A stretch of DNA of 64,000 bases from Betaproteobacteria bacterium (GTDB taxonomy: Bacteria > Pseudomonadota > Gammaproteobacteria > Burkholderiales > Burkholderiaceae_C), in contig CANGHH010000015.1 of the NCBI GenBank assembly GCA_947453725.1, positions 1 to 64,000 of the forward strand, read 5' to 3'. The number at the start of each line of letters is the position of its first letter. Within the stretch, counting starts at the first letter, position 1. The notes beneath the pieces are model-generated. The model ran no database searches. It was not told the DNA's origin and was given only the letters and a program-made list of their open reading frames with translations. Both the position numbers and the translations under genes were made by a program. Shown here piece by piece: positions 8,274-16,163 of the stretch.

Positions 8274-9533
8274 ATGACCCCCATCGCCCTGCTCGACCTC
8301 AGCACCGAATTGCTGCGCCACGTTCTCAAGCTGGAACACCCGGCCGACATGGTCGTCTCCAACTTCCTGCGCCAGCACAAGGCCCTGGGTTCCCGCGAAC
8401 GCCACACCCTGGCCGAAACGACCTACACCGTGCTGCGCCAGCGCTTGCTGTTTTCGCACCTGGCGCAAAGCGGTAGCGGCCCGATGGAACGCCGGCTGGC
8501 GCTGCTGGCCTGGCAGGGCAGTCCGGCGTTCCTGAAGGCCGCCACCAACCCCGACGAGCAGGCCTGGCTGGCCAAGATGGGGGCCATCGACCGCGCCACG
8601 CTGCCCGAAAAGCTGCGCCACAACCTGCCCGACTGGCTGGCCACGCCGCTGCAGGAGACGCTGGGCGACGGCTTCTGGCCGCTGGTCGAGGCGCTGTCCG
8701 TGGCCGCCCCGCTGGACTTGCGCGTCAACACCTTCAAGGCCAAGCGCGAGGACGTGCTCAAGGTGCTGGTGGCTGCCGGCTACACCGTCGAGCCGACGCC
8801 GTATTCGCCCTGGGGTCTTCGCGTGCAGGGCAAGCCGGCGCTGAACAAGCTGGACGCCTTCACGCGCGGCGAGGTCGAGGTGCAGGACGAAGGCAGCCAG
8901 CTGCTGGCCCTGCTGACCGACGCCAAGCGCGGCGAGATGGTGGTGGACTTCTGCGCCGGTGCCGGCGGCAAGACGCTGGCGCTGGGTGCCTCGATGCGCA
9001 ACACCGGGCGGCTGTACGCCTTCGATGTGTCCGGCCACCGGCTCGACGCGCTGAAGCCGCGGATGGCGCGCAGCGGCCTGAGCAACGTCCACCCGGCGCA
9101 GATCGCGCACGAGCGCGACGATCGCATCAAGCGGCTGTCCGGCAAGATCGACCGCGTGCTGGTCGATGCCCCTTGTTCGGGTCTGGGCACGCTGCGGCGC
9201 AACCCCGACCTGAAATGGCGACAGTCGCCCAAGTCGGTCAAGGAACTGCAGGTCAAGCAGGCGGCCATCCTGGACAGTGCGGCGCGCCTGCTGAAGCCGG
9301 GCGGGCGCCTCGTCTACGCCACCTGCAGCCTGCTGGCGGCCGAGAACGAAGGCGTCGCCGAGGCTTTCACGGCCGCCCACGCGGCTGACTTCGTCGTCCT
9401 GCCGGCCCAGGAAGCGCTGGCAGCGGCCCACGTGGCAGGTGCCGAAGGGCTGGTCAGCGGCCCCTACCTTCGGCTGTGGCCGCACGTGCACCAGACCGAC
9501 GGCTTCTTTGCCGCCATCTGGCAAAGGCGTTGA
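8274..9533 (+). CDS. RsmB/NOP2-Sun family RNA cytosine-5 methyltransferase
   Basis: This 419-residue SAM-dependent RNA m5C methylase has two active-site cysteines in the expected places: Cys301 in DAPCSGLGTLRRNP (motif IV) and Cys351 in YATCSLL (motif VI). The SAM site DFCAGAGGKTLALG lies near residue 225. The N-terminal ~150 residues are helical and do not clearly match the NusB-like domain of E. coli RsmB, so the exact rRNA target (C967 of 16S or another) is uncertain. It follows purN by 3 bases and is surely cotranscribed. Confidence 0.9.
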   Translation: MTPIALLDLSTELLRHVLKLEHPADMVVSNFLRQHKALGSRERHTLAETTYTVLRQRLLFSHLAQSGSGPMERRLALLAWQGSPAFLKAATNPDEQAWLAKMGAIDRATLPEKLRHNLPDWLATPLQETLGDGFWPLVEALSVAAPLDLRVNTFKAKREDVLKVLVAAGYTVEPTPYSPWGLRVQGKPALNKLDAFTRGEVEVQDEGSQLLALLTDAKRGEMVVDFCAGAGGKTLALGASMRNTGRLYAFDVSGHRLDALKPRMARSGLSNVHPAQIAHERDDRIKRLSGKIDRVLVDAPCSGLGTLRRNPDLKWRQSPKSVKELQVKQAAILDSAARLLKPGGRLVYATCSLLAAENEGVAEAFTAAHAADFVVLPAQEALAAAHVAGAEGLVSGPYLRLWPHVHQTDGFFAAIWQRR

Positions 9534-9689
9534 AATTCCGGGCAACTGCCGTCATCTGCATCCATGATCGATCAGATATTGGCGGGTCGGGCCCGCATTC
9601 GAGGGTTGTGCCTCGGGCTTTCTGCCCCGCAGAGCGGTCATCCGCCCGTACAATCGGCGTGGTAAATACTGTTGACGAGGAAAATCCCG

Positions 9690-10913
9690 ATGGATCAAGT
9701 GTGGCTGGTGCGAGACGCGCTCGTTGAGTGGCTGGCTCACGGGCTGCTTGACGCAGCTTGGTGGCAGGTGCTGCTGTTCACGCTGGTCGTGACGCACATC
9801 ACCATCACTTCGGTGACGGTTTTCCTGCACCGCGCCCAGGCGCACCGCGCGCTGGACCTGCACGCCTCGGTGTCGCACTTCTTCCGCGGCTGGCTGTGGC
9901 TGACCACCGGGATGGTGACCAAGGACTTCGTCGGCGTGCACCGCAAGCACCACGCCAAGTGCGAGACCGTGGAAGACCCGCACAGCCCGCAGACCCGGGG
10001 TCTGCCGGCCTTGCTGCTGACCGGCGTCGAACTCTACCGCGTCGAGGCCCAGAATCCGGAAACCCTGGCCAAGTACGGCCGCGGCACACCCGAAGACTGG
10101 ATCGAGCGCAACCTGTACAGCCGCTACACCTGGCAGGGCGTGGGGCTGATGATGGTCATCGACCTGCTGCTCTTCGGTGGCATCGGCCTGACCGTCTGGG
10201 CCATCCAGATGGCCTGGATCCCCGTGTGGGCCACCGGCGTGATCAACGGCATCGGGCACTACTGGGGCTACCGCAACTTCGAGTCGGCCGATGCGTCGAC
10301 CAATGTGTCCCCCTGGGGCATCCTGATCGGCGGTGAGGAGTTGCACAACAACCACCACACCTACCCGACTTCGGCCAAGTTCTCGGTCAAGCCCTACGAA
10401 TTCGATATCGGCTGGATGTACATCCGGGGCCTGGAAATGATGGGTCTGGCCAAGGTCAAGAAGACCCCGCCGAAGCTGGCGCTGGGTGGCGTGCGCGCCG
10501 TCGCCGACGGCCAGACGCTCGAAGCCCTGATCACCAACCGCTACGAAGTGATGGCCCGTTACGCCGCCGAGATGAAGCGGGCCGTGGCCGTCGAACTGGT
10601 CCATCTGAAGGCCCAGGGCGCCGAAAACAGTGCCCGTTGGCGCGACATGCGGCTGGCCAAGGCCTGGCTGCACCGCGACGCCGACAAGATTCCGCAAGGC
10701 GTCAAGCCGGCGCTGGCCCAGGCCATGGGCGAAGCGCCCAGCCTGGCCAAGCTGGTGGCGATGCGCGAAGAGTTGCGCGCGCTGTGGACCCGCTCCGGCG
10801 TGTCGGCGGAACAACTGGTGGTCGATTTGCAGGCCTGGTGCCGCAAAGCCGAGGAAAGCGGCATCGCCGCCCTGCAGGATTTCTCGCTGAAGCTGCGCGC
10901 GGCCACCGCCTGA
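9690..10913 (+). CDS. Membrane acyl-CoA/fatty-acid desaturase
   Basis: This 407-residue integral membrane di-iron enzyme introduces a double bond into fatty acyl chains. All three histidine boxes are present: HRAQAH at 47-52, HRKHH at 84-88 and HNNHH at 219-223, with hydrophobic segments near 25-45, 63-78 and 150-180. The C-terminal ~130 residues are charged, lie outside the desaturase fold and are typical of the Burkholderiales homologues. ATG 9690 is chosen because GAGG lies about 8 bases upstream; TTG 9672 would also be in frame. A TACAAT hexamer at 9649-9654 may be a -10 element. A terminator hairpin follows. Confidence 0.92.
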   Translation: MDQVWLVRDALVEWLAHGLLDAAWWQVLLFTLVVTHITITSVTVFLHRAQAHRALDLHASVSHFFRGWLWLTTGMVTKDFVGVHRKHHAKCETVEDPHSPQTRGLPALLLTGVELYRVEAQNPETLAKYGRGTPEDWIERNLYSRYTWQGVGLMMVIDLLLFGGIGLTVWAIQMAWIPVWATGVINGIGHYWGYRNFESADASTNVSPWGILIGGEELHNNHHTYPTSAKFSVKPYEFDIGWMYIRGLEMMGLAKVKKTPPKLALGGVRAVADGQTLEALITNRYEVMARYAAEMKRAVAVELVHLKAQGAENSARWRDMRLAKAWLHRDADKIPQGVKPALAQAMGEAPSLAKLVAMREELRALWTRSGVSAEQLVVDLQAWCRKAEESGIAALQDFSLKLRAATA

Positions 10914-10946
10914 CGCTCATTCGGCGGGCGCTGCCCGCTGTCCGAG

Positions 10947-10973
10947 GCCCGCGCTGAGCGGGCTTTCTGCTTT
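10947..10973 (+). terminator. Rho-independent terminator after the desaturase gene
   Basis: The stem GCCCGC (10947-10952) pairs with GCGGGC (10958-10963) around a 5-base loop, followed by a pyrimidine run TTTCTGCTTTC. It lies about 35 bases after the desaturase stop codon. Confidence 0.7.
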
Positions 10974-11064
10974 CTGGGGCGCCGTTTCTGGACGCCTGGG
11001 CGACGGCCTGGGCTCAAGTCGGGGCCGCGGATGTCGATGTCGTGGCCAACTGACGTCCGCCACC

Positions 11065-13011
11065 TTGACCATCGCCCTTGCCCCGTCGCGCTCTGCCGCT
11101 GTCCACCGACCGGCCCCGATCGTGCGCCTGCCGCCGCTGGGCGCCGGGCAGGTGGCCGGCCTGCTGCTGGCGGTGTCCTTGGCCCTGGCGGGCCTGCAGG
11201 CCTGGACGCTCGCGCAGTGCTTGCGGCTCGAGCAGGCGGCGCGCAACACGCAGGCCGCCCAGTCCCTGGCCGCCACCCTGTGGCAGCCCGGCAGCGATGC
11301 CCGCACGCTGCTGCAACGGGCCGATGCGCATTTCGCCCAGGGCCAAGACCTCCGCGTCACCGTGGGCACCGCCGATGGCCGGGTGCTTGTCCGTTTGCAG
11401 CGCCAGCCGGCGATCGCCGGCGTGCCCGACTGGTGGACCCAGGCCTGGCCCCTCAGCGCGCCGCCCGGGCGCATCACCCAGGCCGCTTACCGAGACCTGC
11501 CCGCCGTGCTCGAAGTCGAGGCCAACCCTGTATGGGCGCAGCAGTTGCTGTGGCAAACCCTCAGCCGCAGCGCCATGCTGCTGGCCTGGGTGGTGGCCGC
11601 CGGCCTGCTGGCCGCGGCGGCCTGGCGTAGCGGGCTGCTGCCCGGACGGCGGCAGCCCGCCGGGCTGGCGGCCCTGGATGCACAGGGCCTGCCTGCCTTG
11701 CGCAGCCTGGCCCACCAGTTGGAGGCCACCGTGCGTGGCCTGCGCCGGGACCTGGCGTTGCAGGCCCAGCAGGTGTTGCGCCTGCAACGCCAGGCCCGTA
11801 CCGACACGCTGACCGGTGTCTCGCTGCGCCACCATTTCCTGGGCCGGCTGCAAGGGCGGCTGAGCGCCTTGCCGGCGGGCCGCACGGCCCTGCTGATCGT
11901 CCGCCTGTGCGATCTGGAAGCTGTCAACCAGCGTGCCGGCCACGCGGCGACCGACGGCCTGCTGCGCGCCGTTGGCCAGGTGCTGCTGACCTATGTCGAT
12001 CGAGTCGCTGGTGCGGCGGCTGGCCGGCTGAACGGCAGTGACTTCGCCCTGTGCCTGCCGGTGGGCGGCGTGGCGCTGGAAACGGCGCTTTCGCTGCACG
12101 AGGCGCTGAGCGCGCTGCCGGCACTGCGCAGCGCCGGTGCGCTGGCGCTCGTCGGTGGCGTCGATGAGCTGCCCGCCATCACCTGCAGCGCCGCGCTGGC
12201 GGAAGCCGATGCGGCCCTGGCACGCGCCGAAGCCGGTTCCGACCTGGAAGGTCCCGGCGTTGCGGTGGACCGTCACGGCGCGCTGGTGGCCGACGCCGCT
12301 GGCGCCAGCGCCTGGCGCGAGCAGATCGCGCTGGCCCTGTCGCAGGGGCGCGCCAGCCTGGCAGAAGTGCCCGTGCGCAGCCGCGAGGGCGAGTTGCTGC
12401 GGCTGCGCTGTACCCTGCACCTGCAGTTGACACCAGCTGCCGCACACCAGCCCCCGCGCAGCTGGCTGGCTTTGGCCCGCCGGGCCCGCTTGCTGCCGCA
12501 TGTGGATCTGTTGAGCCTGCAGCTGGCCTTGCAGGCCATTGCCGCCGACGGCCTGCCGCGCAGCGTGCAGGTCGGCGTGGCCGCCTGGACGGCGCCCGGC
12601 TTCGTGGCGGCCGTCAAGGCGCTGCTGCAGGCCCGCCCGGCGCAGGCCCGCGCGCTGTCCATCGAATTGGCAGCCGCCGAACAGCGGGGCGAGCACGAGG
12701 CCCTGGCCGCTGCCGTGGCGTGCTGGCTGCCTCTGGGCGCCAGCCTGGGCGTCGCCCACGGCGTCATCCTGCCCGCTGAGCTGACGGGCTTGCAGGCCGC
12801 CGGCATGTCCTTCGTGACCCTGTCGGGCGAGCAACTGCGTGGCGTGGCTGGCGACGCGGCACTGCAGGCCTATGCCCAGGGCTTGATCCGGTGGAGTCGC
12901 GATCTCGGTCTGTCGGTGCGGGTCGACCGCGTGGCCGACCCCGCAGACCTCGACACGCTGTGGCCGCTGGGCCTGGACGGTGCCAGCGCAGCCTCGCTGG
13001 CCCGGCCTTAG
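11065..13011 (+). CDS. LapD-like membrane protein with degenerate GGDEF and EAL domains
   Basis: The 648-residue protein starts with a transmembrane segment (~28-48), a periplasmic domain resembling the LapD/MoxY input domain, a second membrane segment (~170-190) and a coiled HAMP-like stretch. It continues with a GGDEF-like domain (~250-395) and an EAL-like domain (~410-640). The cyclase signature is reduced to NGSDF (323-327). The EAL domain lacks the EAL/EVL start, the DDFGTG loop and the DxxKID and GVE motifs. It can therefore neither make nor degrade c-di-GMP by the usual chemistry and may be a receptor or relay. The start is uncertain: TTG 11065 or GTG 11122. Its stop overlaps that of the convergent Nudix gene by four bases. 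Confidence 0.8.
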   Translation: MTIALAPSRSAAVHRPAPIVRLPPLGAGQVAGLLLAVSLALAGLQAWTLAQCLRLEQAARNTQAAQSLAATLWQPGSDARTLLQRADAHFAQGQDLRVTVGTADGRVLVRLQRQPAIAGVPDWWTQAWPLSAPPGRITQAAYRDLPAVLEVEANPVWAQQLLWQTLSRSAMLLAWVVAAGLLAAAAWRSGLLPGRRQPAGLAALDAQGLPALRSLAHQLEATVRGLRRDLALQAQQVLRLQRQARTDTLTGVSLRHHFLGRLQGRLSALPAGRTALLIVRLCDLEAVNQRAGHAATDGLLRAVGQVLLTYVDRVAGAAAGRLNGSDFALCLPVGGVALETALSLHEALSALPALRSAGALALVGGVDELPAITCSAALAEADAALARAEAGSDLEGPGVAVDRHGALVADAAGASAWREQIALALSQGRASLAEVPVRSREGELLRLRCTLHLQLTPAAAHQPPRSWLALARRARLLPHVDLLSLQLALQAIAADGLPRSVQVGVAAWTAPGFVAAVKALLQARPAQARALSIELAAAEQRGEHEALAAAVACWLPLGASLGVAHGVILPAELTGLQAAGMSFVTLSGEQLRGVAGDAALQAYAQGLIRWSRDLGLSVRVDRVADPADLDTLWPLGLDGASAASLARP

Positions 13012-13553
13012 CCGACGTCGCCGGTGTGCAGCGGGTAGGCCCCGACTGGCCGGTCAGCGAAGTAATGTTCCAGCGTCAGGCGCACCGTTCGGAAGGCCAG
13101 TTCGTCCCACGGGATCTCGTCTTCGCGGAACAGCCGAGCTTCGATGGTTTCGGGCCCCGGTGCCAGCTGGGTGTCGAGCAGGCGGGCGCGGTAGTAGAAA
13201 TGGATCTGCCCGACACGAACCACGTTGAGCAGCGTGTACAGGTCCTGCAGCTCGATGTTCGCGCCGGCCTCTTCCACGGTCTCACGGATGGCCCCTTCGG
13301 CCAGGCTTTCGCCGAGTTCCAGGAAGCCGGCCGGCAGCGTCCAGAAACCGTAGCGCGGCTCGATGTTGCGCCGGCACAGCAGCACCTGGTCGCCCCAGAC
13401 GGGCAGGGTGCCGACCACGTTCAAGGGGTTCTCGTAGTGGATCTCGCCACACACCGTGCAGGTCGCGCGCAGCCGGTTGTCGTCGGGCGGCACGCGGTAT
13501 TCGGTCGGGGCGCCGCAGACGCGGCAATGCTGGATACGGCGCGGCATGGGCAT
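13008..13553 (-). CDS. Nudix hydrolase with N-terminal zinc ribbon
   Basis: The 181-residue protein opens with a four-cysteine zinc ribbon (Cys10, 13, 32, 35), followed by a complete Nudix box beginning at Gly76 (G-x5-E-x7-RE-x2-EE-x-G, with Glu82, Arg90-Glu91 and Glu94-Glu95). This layout resembles the NADH-pyrophosphatase-like group (COG1051), which hydrolyses nucleotide diphosphate-X compounds. The substrate is not known. Start ATG 13553 or 13547 is preferred because the ribbon begins immediately after; longer frames add an unrelated basic tail. It is divergent from the FAH-family gene at 13639. Confidence 0.88.
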   Translation of the reverse strand: MPMPRRIQHCRVCGAPTEYRVPPDDNRLRATCTVCGEIHYENPLNVVGTLPVWGDQVLLCRRNIEPRYGFWTLPAGFLELGESLAEGAIRETVEEAGANIELQDLYTLLNVVRVGQIHFYYRARLLDTQLAPGPETIEARLFREDEIPWDELAFRTVRLTLEHYFADRPVGAYPLHTGDVG

Positions 13554-13638
13554 GCGGGCCAGTGTAGCGGGCCTCCTGCGCGGCGGCAGCATGGCATCAT
13601 CGTCCGCCGATTGATCCACACCCCTTCGAGAACCCGCC

Positions 13639-14331
13639 ATGAGCCTAGTCTTCACCCCGCCCGCCCCGACCACCGTGCCCGTCGTCGGCGGCGGTGAATT
13701 CCCCGTTCGTCGCATCTATTGCGTGGGCCGCAACTATGTCGAGCATGCCCAGGAAATGGGCTTCACGGGCCGCGAGCCGCCGTTCTTCTTCATGAAGCCG
13801 ACCGACGCCGTGGTGGCCGTGCCCGATGGCGAAACCGGCCGCATCGACTACCCGACGGTGACGAAGAACTTCCACTACGAAATCGAACTGGTGGTGGCCA
13901 TCGGTACCGGCGGCAGCAACATCCCCGCCGCTGAAGCCGCCCAGCACATCTGGGGCTACGCCGTGGGTCTGGACATGACGCGCCGCGACATCCAGGGCGA
14001 CATGAAGAAGCAGGGCCGCCCCTGGTGCATCGGCAAGGGCTTCGACCAGAGCGCGCCCGTCGGCCCGATCACGCCCTTCGCCCAGACCGGTGAACTGCTG
14101 ACCGGCGCGATCACGCTGGACGTCAACGGCGTTCGCCAGCAGACTGGCGACCTGAACCAGTTGATCTGGAGCGTCAACGAAATCATCGAGCAGCTCAGCC
14201 AGGCCTGGACGCTGCAGGCCGGCGACCTGATCATGACCGGCACGCCCGCCGGCGTCGGCCCGGTGGTCAGCGGCGACGTGATGGTCGGGCGCGTCGCGGG
14301 CCTGGGCGCGCTGCAGGTCGCGGTGCGCTGA
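13639..14331 (+). CDS. Fumarylacetoacetate-hydrolase-family protein, probable fumarylpyruvate hydrolase
   Basis: The 230-residue FAH-fold hydrolase cleaves C-C bonds of 1,3-diketo acids with a divalent metal. The family N-terminus IYCVGRNYVEHAQEM, the metal-site HYEIELVVAIG and the MTGTPAGVGPV strand are all present. Its short length and its partner, a zeta-class GST/isomerase 42 bases downstream, fit the NagK/NagL pair of the gentisate pathway (maleylpyruvate to fumarylpyruvate to pyruvate plus fumarate). No gentisate dioxygenase lies nearby, so the pathway assignment is inference. Confidence 0.88.
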   Translation: MSLVFTPPAPTTVPVVGGGEFPVRRIYCVGRNYVEHAQEMGFTGREPPFFFMKPTDAVVAVPDGETGRIDYPTVTKNFHYEIELVVAIGTGGSNIPAAEAAQHIWGYAVGLDMTRRDIQGDMKKQGRPWCIGKGFDQSAPVGPITPFAQTGELLTGAITLDVNGVRQQTGDLNQLIWSVNEIIEQLSQAWTLQAGDLIMTGTPAGVGPVVSGDVMVGRVAGLGALQVAVR

Positions 14332-14373
14332 ACGGCCCCGGGAACGCAAGAAGGGAAGGCGAAAGGAAAGGCC

Positions 14374-15006
14374 ATGGAGCTCTACAACTACTTCCGCTCA
14401 TCGGCTTCCTACCGCGTGCGCATCGCGCTGGCGCTGAAGGGGCTGGATTACGACTACAGGGCCGTGCACCTGCAGAAGAACGAGCACCTGGCCGAGTCCT
14501 ACGCCGCGGTTTCGGCGGCCCGCCTCGTGCCGGCGCTGGTCGATGGTGCGCACACCATCACGCAGTCGCTGGCGATCATCGAATACCTGGAGGAAACGCA
14601 TCCGCACCCGCCACTGCTGCCGGCCACGCCGGTCGAGCGCGCGCGCGTGCGGGCGCTGGCGCTGGACATCGCCTGCGAGATCCACCCCATCGACAACCTG
14701 CGCGTGCTGCGCTACCTGACGCGCGACATGCACGTCAGCGAAGACGACAAGAATCGCTGGTACCGCCACTGGGTGGAAACCGGGCTGGAAGTCGTTGAAA
14801 GCCAGCTGGCCTTGGAGCCGGCCACCTTCTGCCACGGCGACACGCCGACCTTGGCCGATTGCACGCTGGTGCCGCAGATCTTCAACGCCCAGCGCATGGA
14901 CTGCCGGCTCGACCACGTGCCCCACGTGATGCGGGTCTTCGATGCCTGCATGAAGCTCGACGCCTTCGAGCAGACGCGGCCCGAGCGCTGCCCTGACGCC
15001 AGCTGA
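14374..15006 (+). CDS. maiA: Maleylacetoacetate/maleylpyruvate isomerase (GST zeta class)
   Basis: This 210-residue glutathione-dependent cis-trans isomerase has the zeta-class signature RSSASYRVRIAL at 8-19 with the catalytic serine near 9-10. The thioredoxin-fold TQSLAIIEYLEE glutathione-binding segment is near residue 65 and an all-helical C-terminal domain follows. It acts on maleylacetoacetate (tyrosine) or maleylpyruvate (gentisate) and works with the hydrolase encoded just upstream. An AAGGAAAGG purine tract precedes ATG 14374. The substrate choice between the two pathways cannot be made from the sequence. Confidence 0.9.
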   Translation: MELYNYFRSSASYRVRIALALKGLDYDYRAVHLQKNEHLAESYAAVSAARLVPALVDGAHTITQSLAIIEYLEETHPHPPLLPATPVERARVRALALDIACEIHPIDNLRVLRYLTRDMHVSEDDKNRWYRHWVETGLEVVESQLALEPATFCHGDTPTLADCTLVPQIFNAQRMDCRLDHVPHVMRVFDACMKLDAFEQTRPERCPDAS

Positions 15007-15028
15007 GCCGGGCGCGCCGCGTCGCCAG

Positions 15029-15808
15029 TTGGCCCGGTTGCCCCCGCTGCCCCTGCTGCGGCCCGAGTGGCCGGCCCCGCCGGGCGTGCGGGCCGCGATG
15101 AGCACGCGCGCCGGCGGTGTCAGCGGGCTGCCTTTCGACAGTCTGAACCTCAGCGTCAGCGTGGGCGATGACCCGGCCGCCGTGGCCGAGAACCGCGCCC
15201 GCTGGACGGCCGCCTTGGGCCACGCGCCGGTCTGGCTGCAGCTGGTGCATGGCCGCGACGTGCTGCGACTGCACGCCGGCGGCCCTGAGCAACCGGCGCA
15301 GCCCGCCGACGCCGCCTGGACCAGCGATGCCGGCGTGGTCTGCCAGGTCACCGCGGCCGACTGCATGCCGGTGCTGCTGGCTCTGCGTGACGGCACGGCG
15401 GTGGCCGCGGCGCACGCCGGCTGGCGCGGCTTGGCCGCCGGTGTGCTGCAGGCCACGGTGCAGGCGATGTGCGCGGGCACCGGCACCTCGCCCGATGCGG
15501 TGCAGGCCTGGCTGGGCCCGTGCATCGGCCCGCGGGCTTTCGAAGTCGGTGCCGAGGTCTTGCAGGCCTTCGGCTGCGACCCGGCTGGCGATGCCGGGTC
15601 GCGCTTCATCAGCCGCCAGGGCGGCGATGGTTCACCGCGCTGGCTGGCCGATCTGCCCGCGCTGGCGACGCAGTGCCTGCAGGCCGCCGGCGTTCAGCGC
15701 ATCACGCCATCGGGCCTGTGCACCGTGGCCGACGCGTCACGCTTCTTTTCTTTCCGCCGCGACAGCCGAACCGGGCGCCTGGCTGCTGCCATCTGGCGCG
15801 ATGGTTGA
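15029..15808 (+). CDS. pgeF: PgeF / YfiH / LACC1-family protein
   Basis: This 259-residue protein has the family's metal- and substrate-binding motifs: HGRDV, the ADCMPVLL cysteine segment and AHAGWRG, with the C-terminal FFSFRRDSRTGR. The family has been described as a peptidoglycan editing factor, purine nucleoside phosphorylase/adenosine deaminase and polyphenol oxidase; the physiological role here is open. The start is uncertain: TTG 15029 gives normal length but is only 22 bases after the isomerase stop. Its 3' end overlaps a small gene on the other strand by 72 bases. Confidence 0.85.
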   Translation: MARLPPLPLLRPEWPAPPGVRAAMSTRAGGVSGLPFDSLNLSVSVGDDPAAVAENRARWTAALGHAPVWLQLVHGRDVLRLHAGGPEQPAQPADAAWTSDAGVVCQVTAADCMPVLLALRDGTAVAAAHAGWRGLAAGVLQATVQAMCAGTGTSPDAVQAWLGPCIGPRAFEVGAEVLQAFGCDPAGDAGSRFISRQGGDGSPRWLADLPALATQCLQAAGVQRITPSGLCTVADASRFFSFRRDSRTGRLAAAIWRDG

Positions 15809-16030
15809 CGCGATGTCCGACGCAGCGGCTGAAGGCGCGGCGGCTTCTGCCGCCCGGCGCCGCCGCTTGCGGCCGGGCGTGCCCAGGATGTACGTCAACA
15901 GCGACAGCGGCAGCACGCCGTACAGCAGCAAGGTGATCAGCGCGCCGAGCAGGCTGCCGCTGGCCGAAGTGGCCTCGGCAGCGGTCATCATCAGCACGAC
16001 GTAGCCCCAGGCCATGGCGATCAGGTACAT
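15737..16030 (-). CDS. Small two-helix membrane protein of unknown function
   Basis: This 97-residue protein has two hydrophobic helices (about 3-20 and 27-50) and then a basic stop-transfer segment GRKRRRR and a low-complexity Ala/Ser tail. I recognise its N-terminal part as typical of a conserved uncharacterised Burkholderiales family. It runs convergent to pgeF and its last 24 codons lie antisense to the pgeF 3' end. ATG 16030 is the natural start. The helix pair is unlikely to be chance, but the overlap and lack of known function lower confidence. Confidence 0.65.
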   Translation of the reverse strand: MYLIAMAWGYVVLMMTAAEATSASGSLLGALITLLLYGVLPLSLLTYILGTPGRKRRRRAAEAAAPSAAASDIASTIAPDGSSQAPGSAVAAERKEA

Positions 16031-16163
16031 GCCGCGATGGTATCGGCAGTCATGACATCGTCAGCCGTTCACAGTAAAAGCTCAATCCACGCACGGAAGC
16101 ACCCGCTGACCGGGCCAGCCCCAGCAAAGGCCCCAGCAGAACGGGGCCACAGGAGAACAGCCG

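Noticed and set aside
6981..9545. An 854-codon minus-strand open frame over purN and the methylase gene
   Set aside because: No recognised motif; both plus-strand genes have full catalytic motifs and normal lengths.
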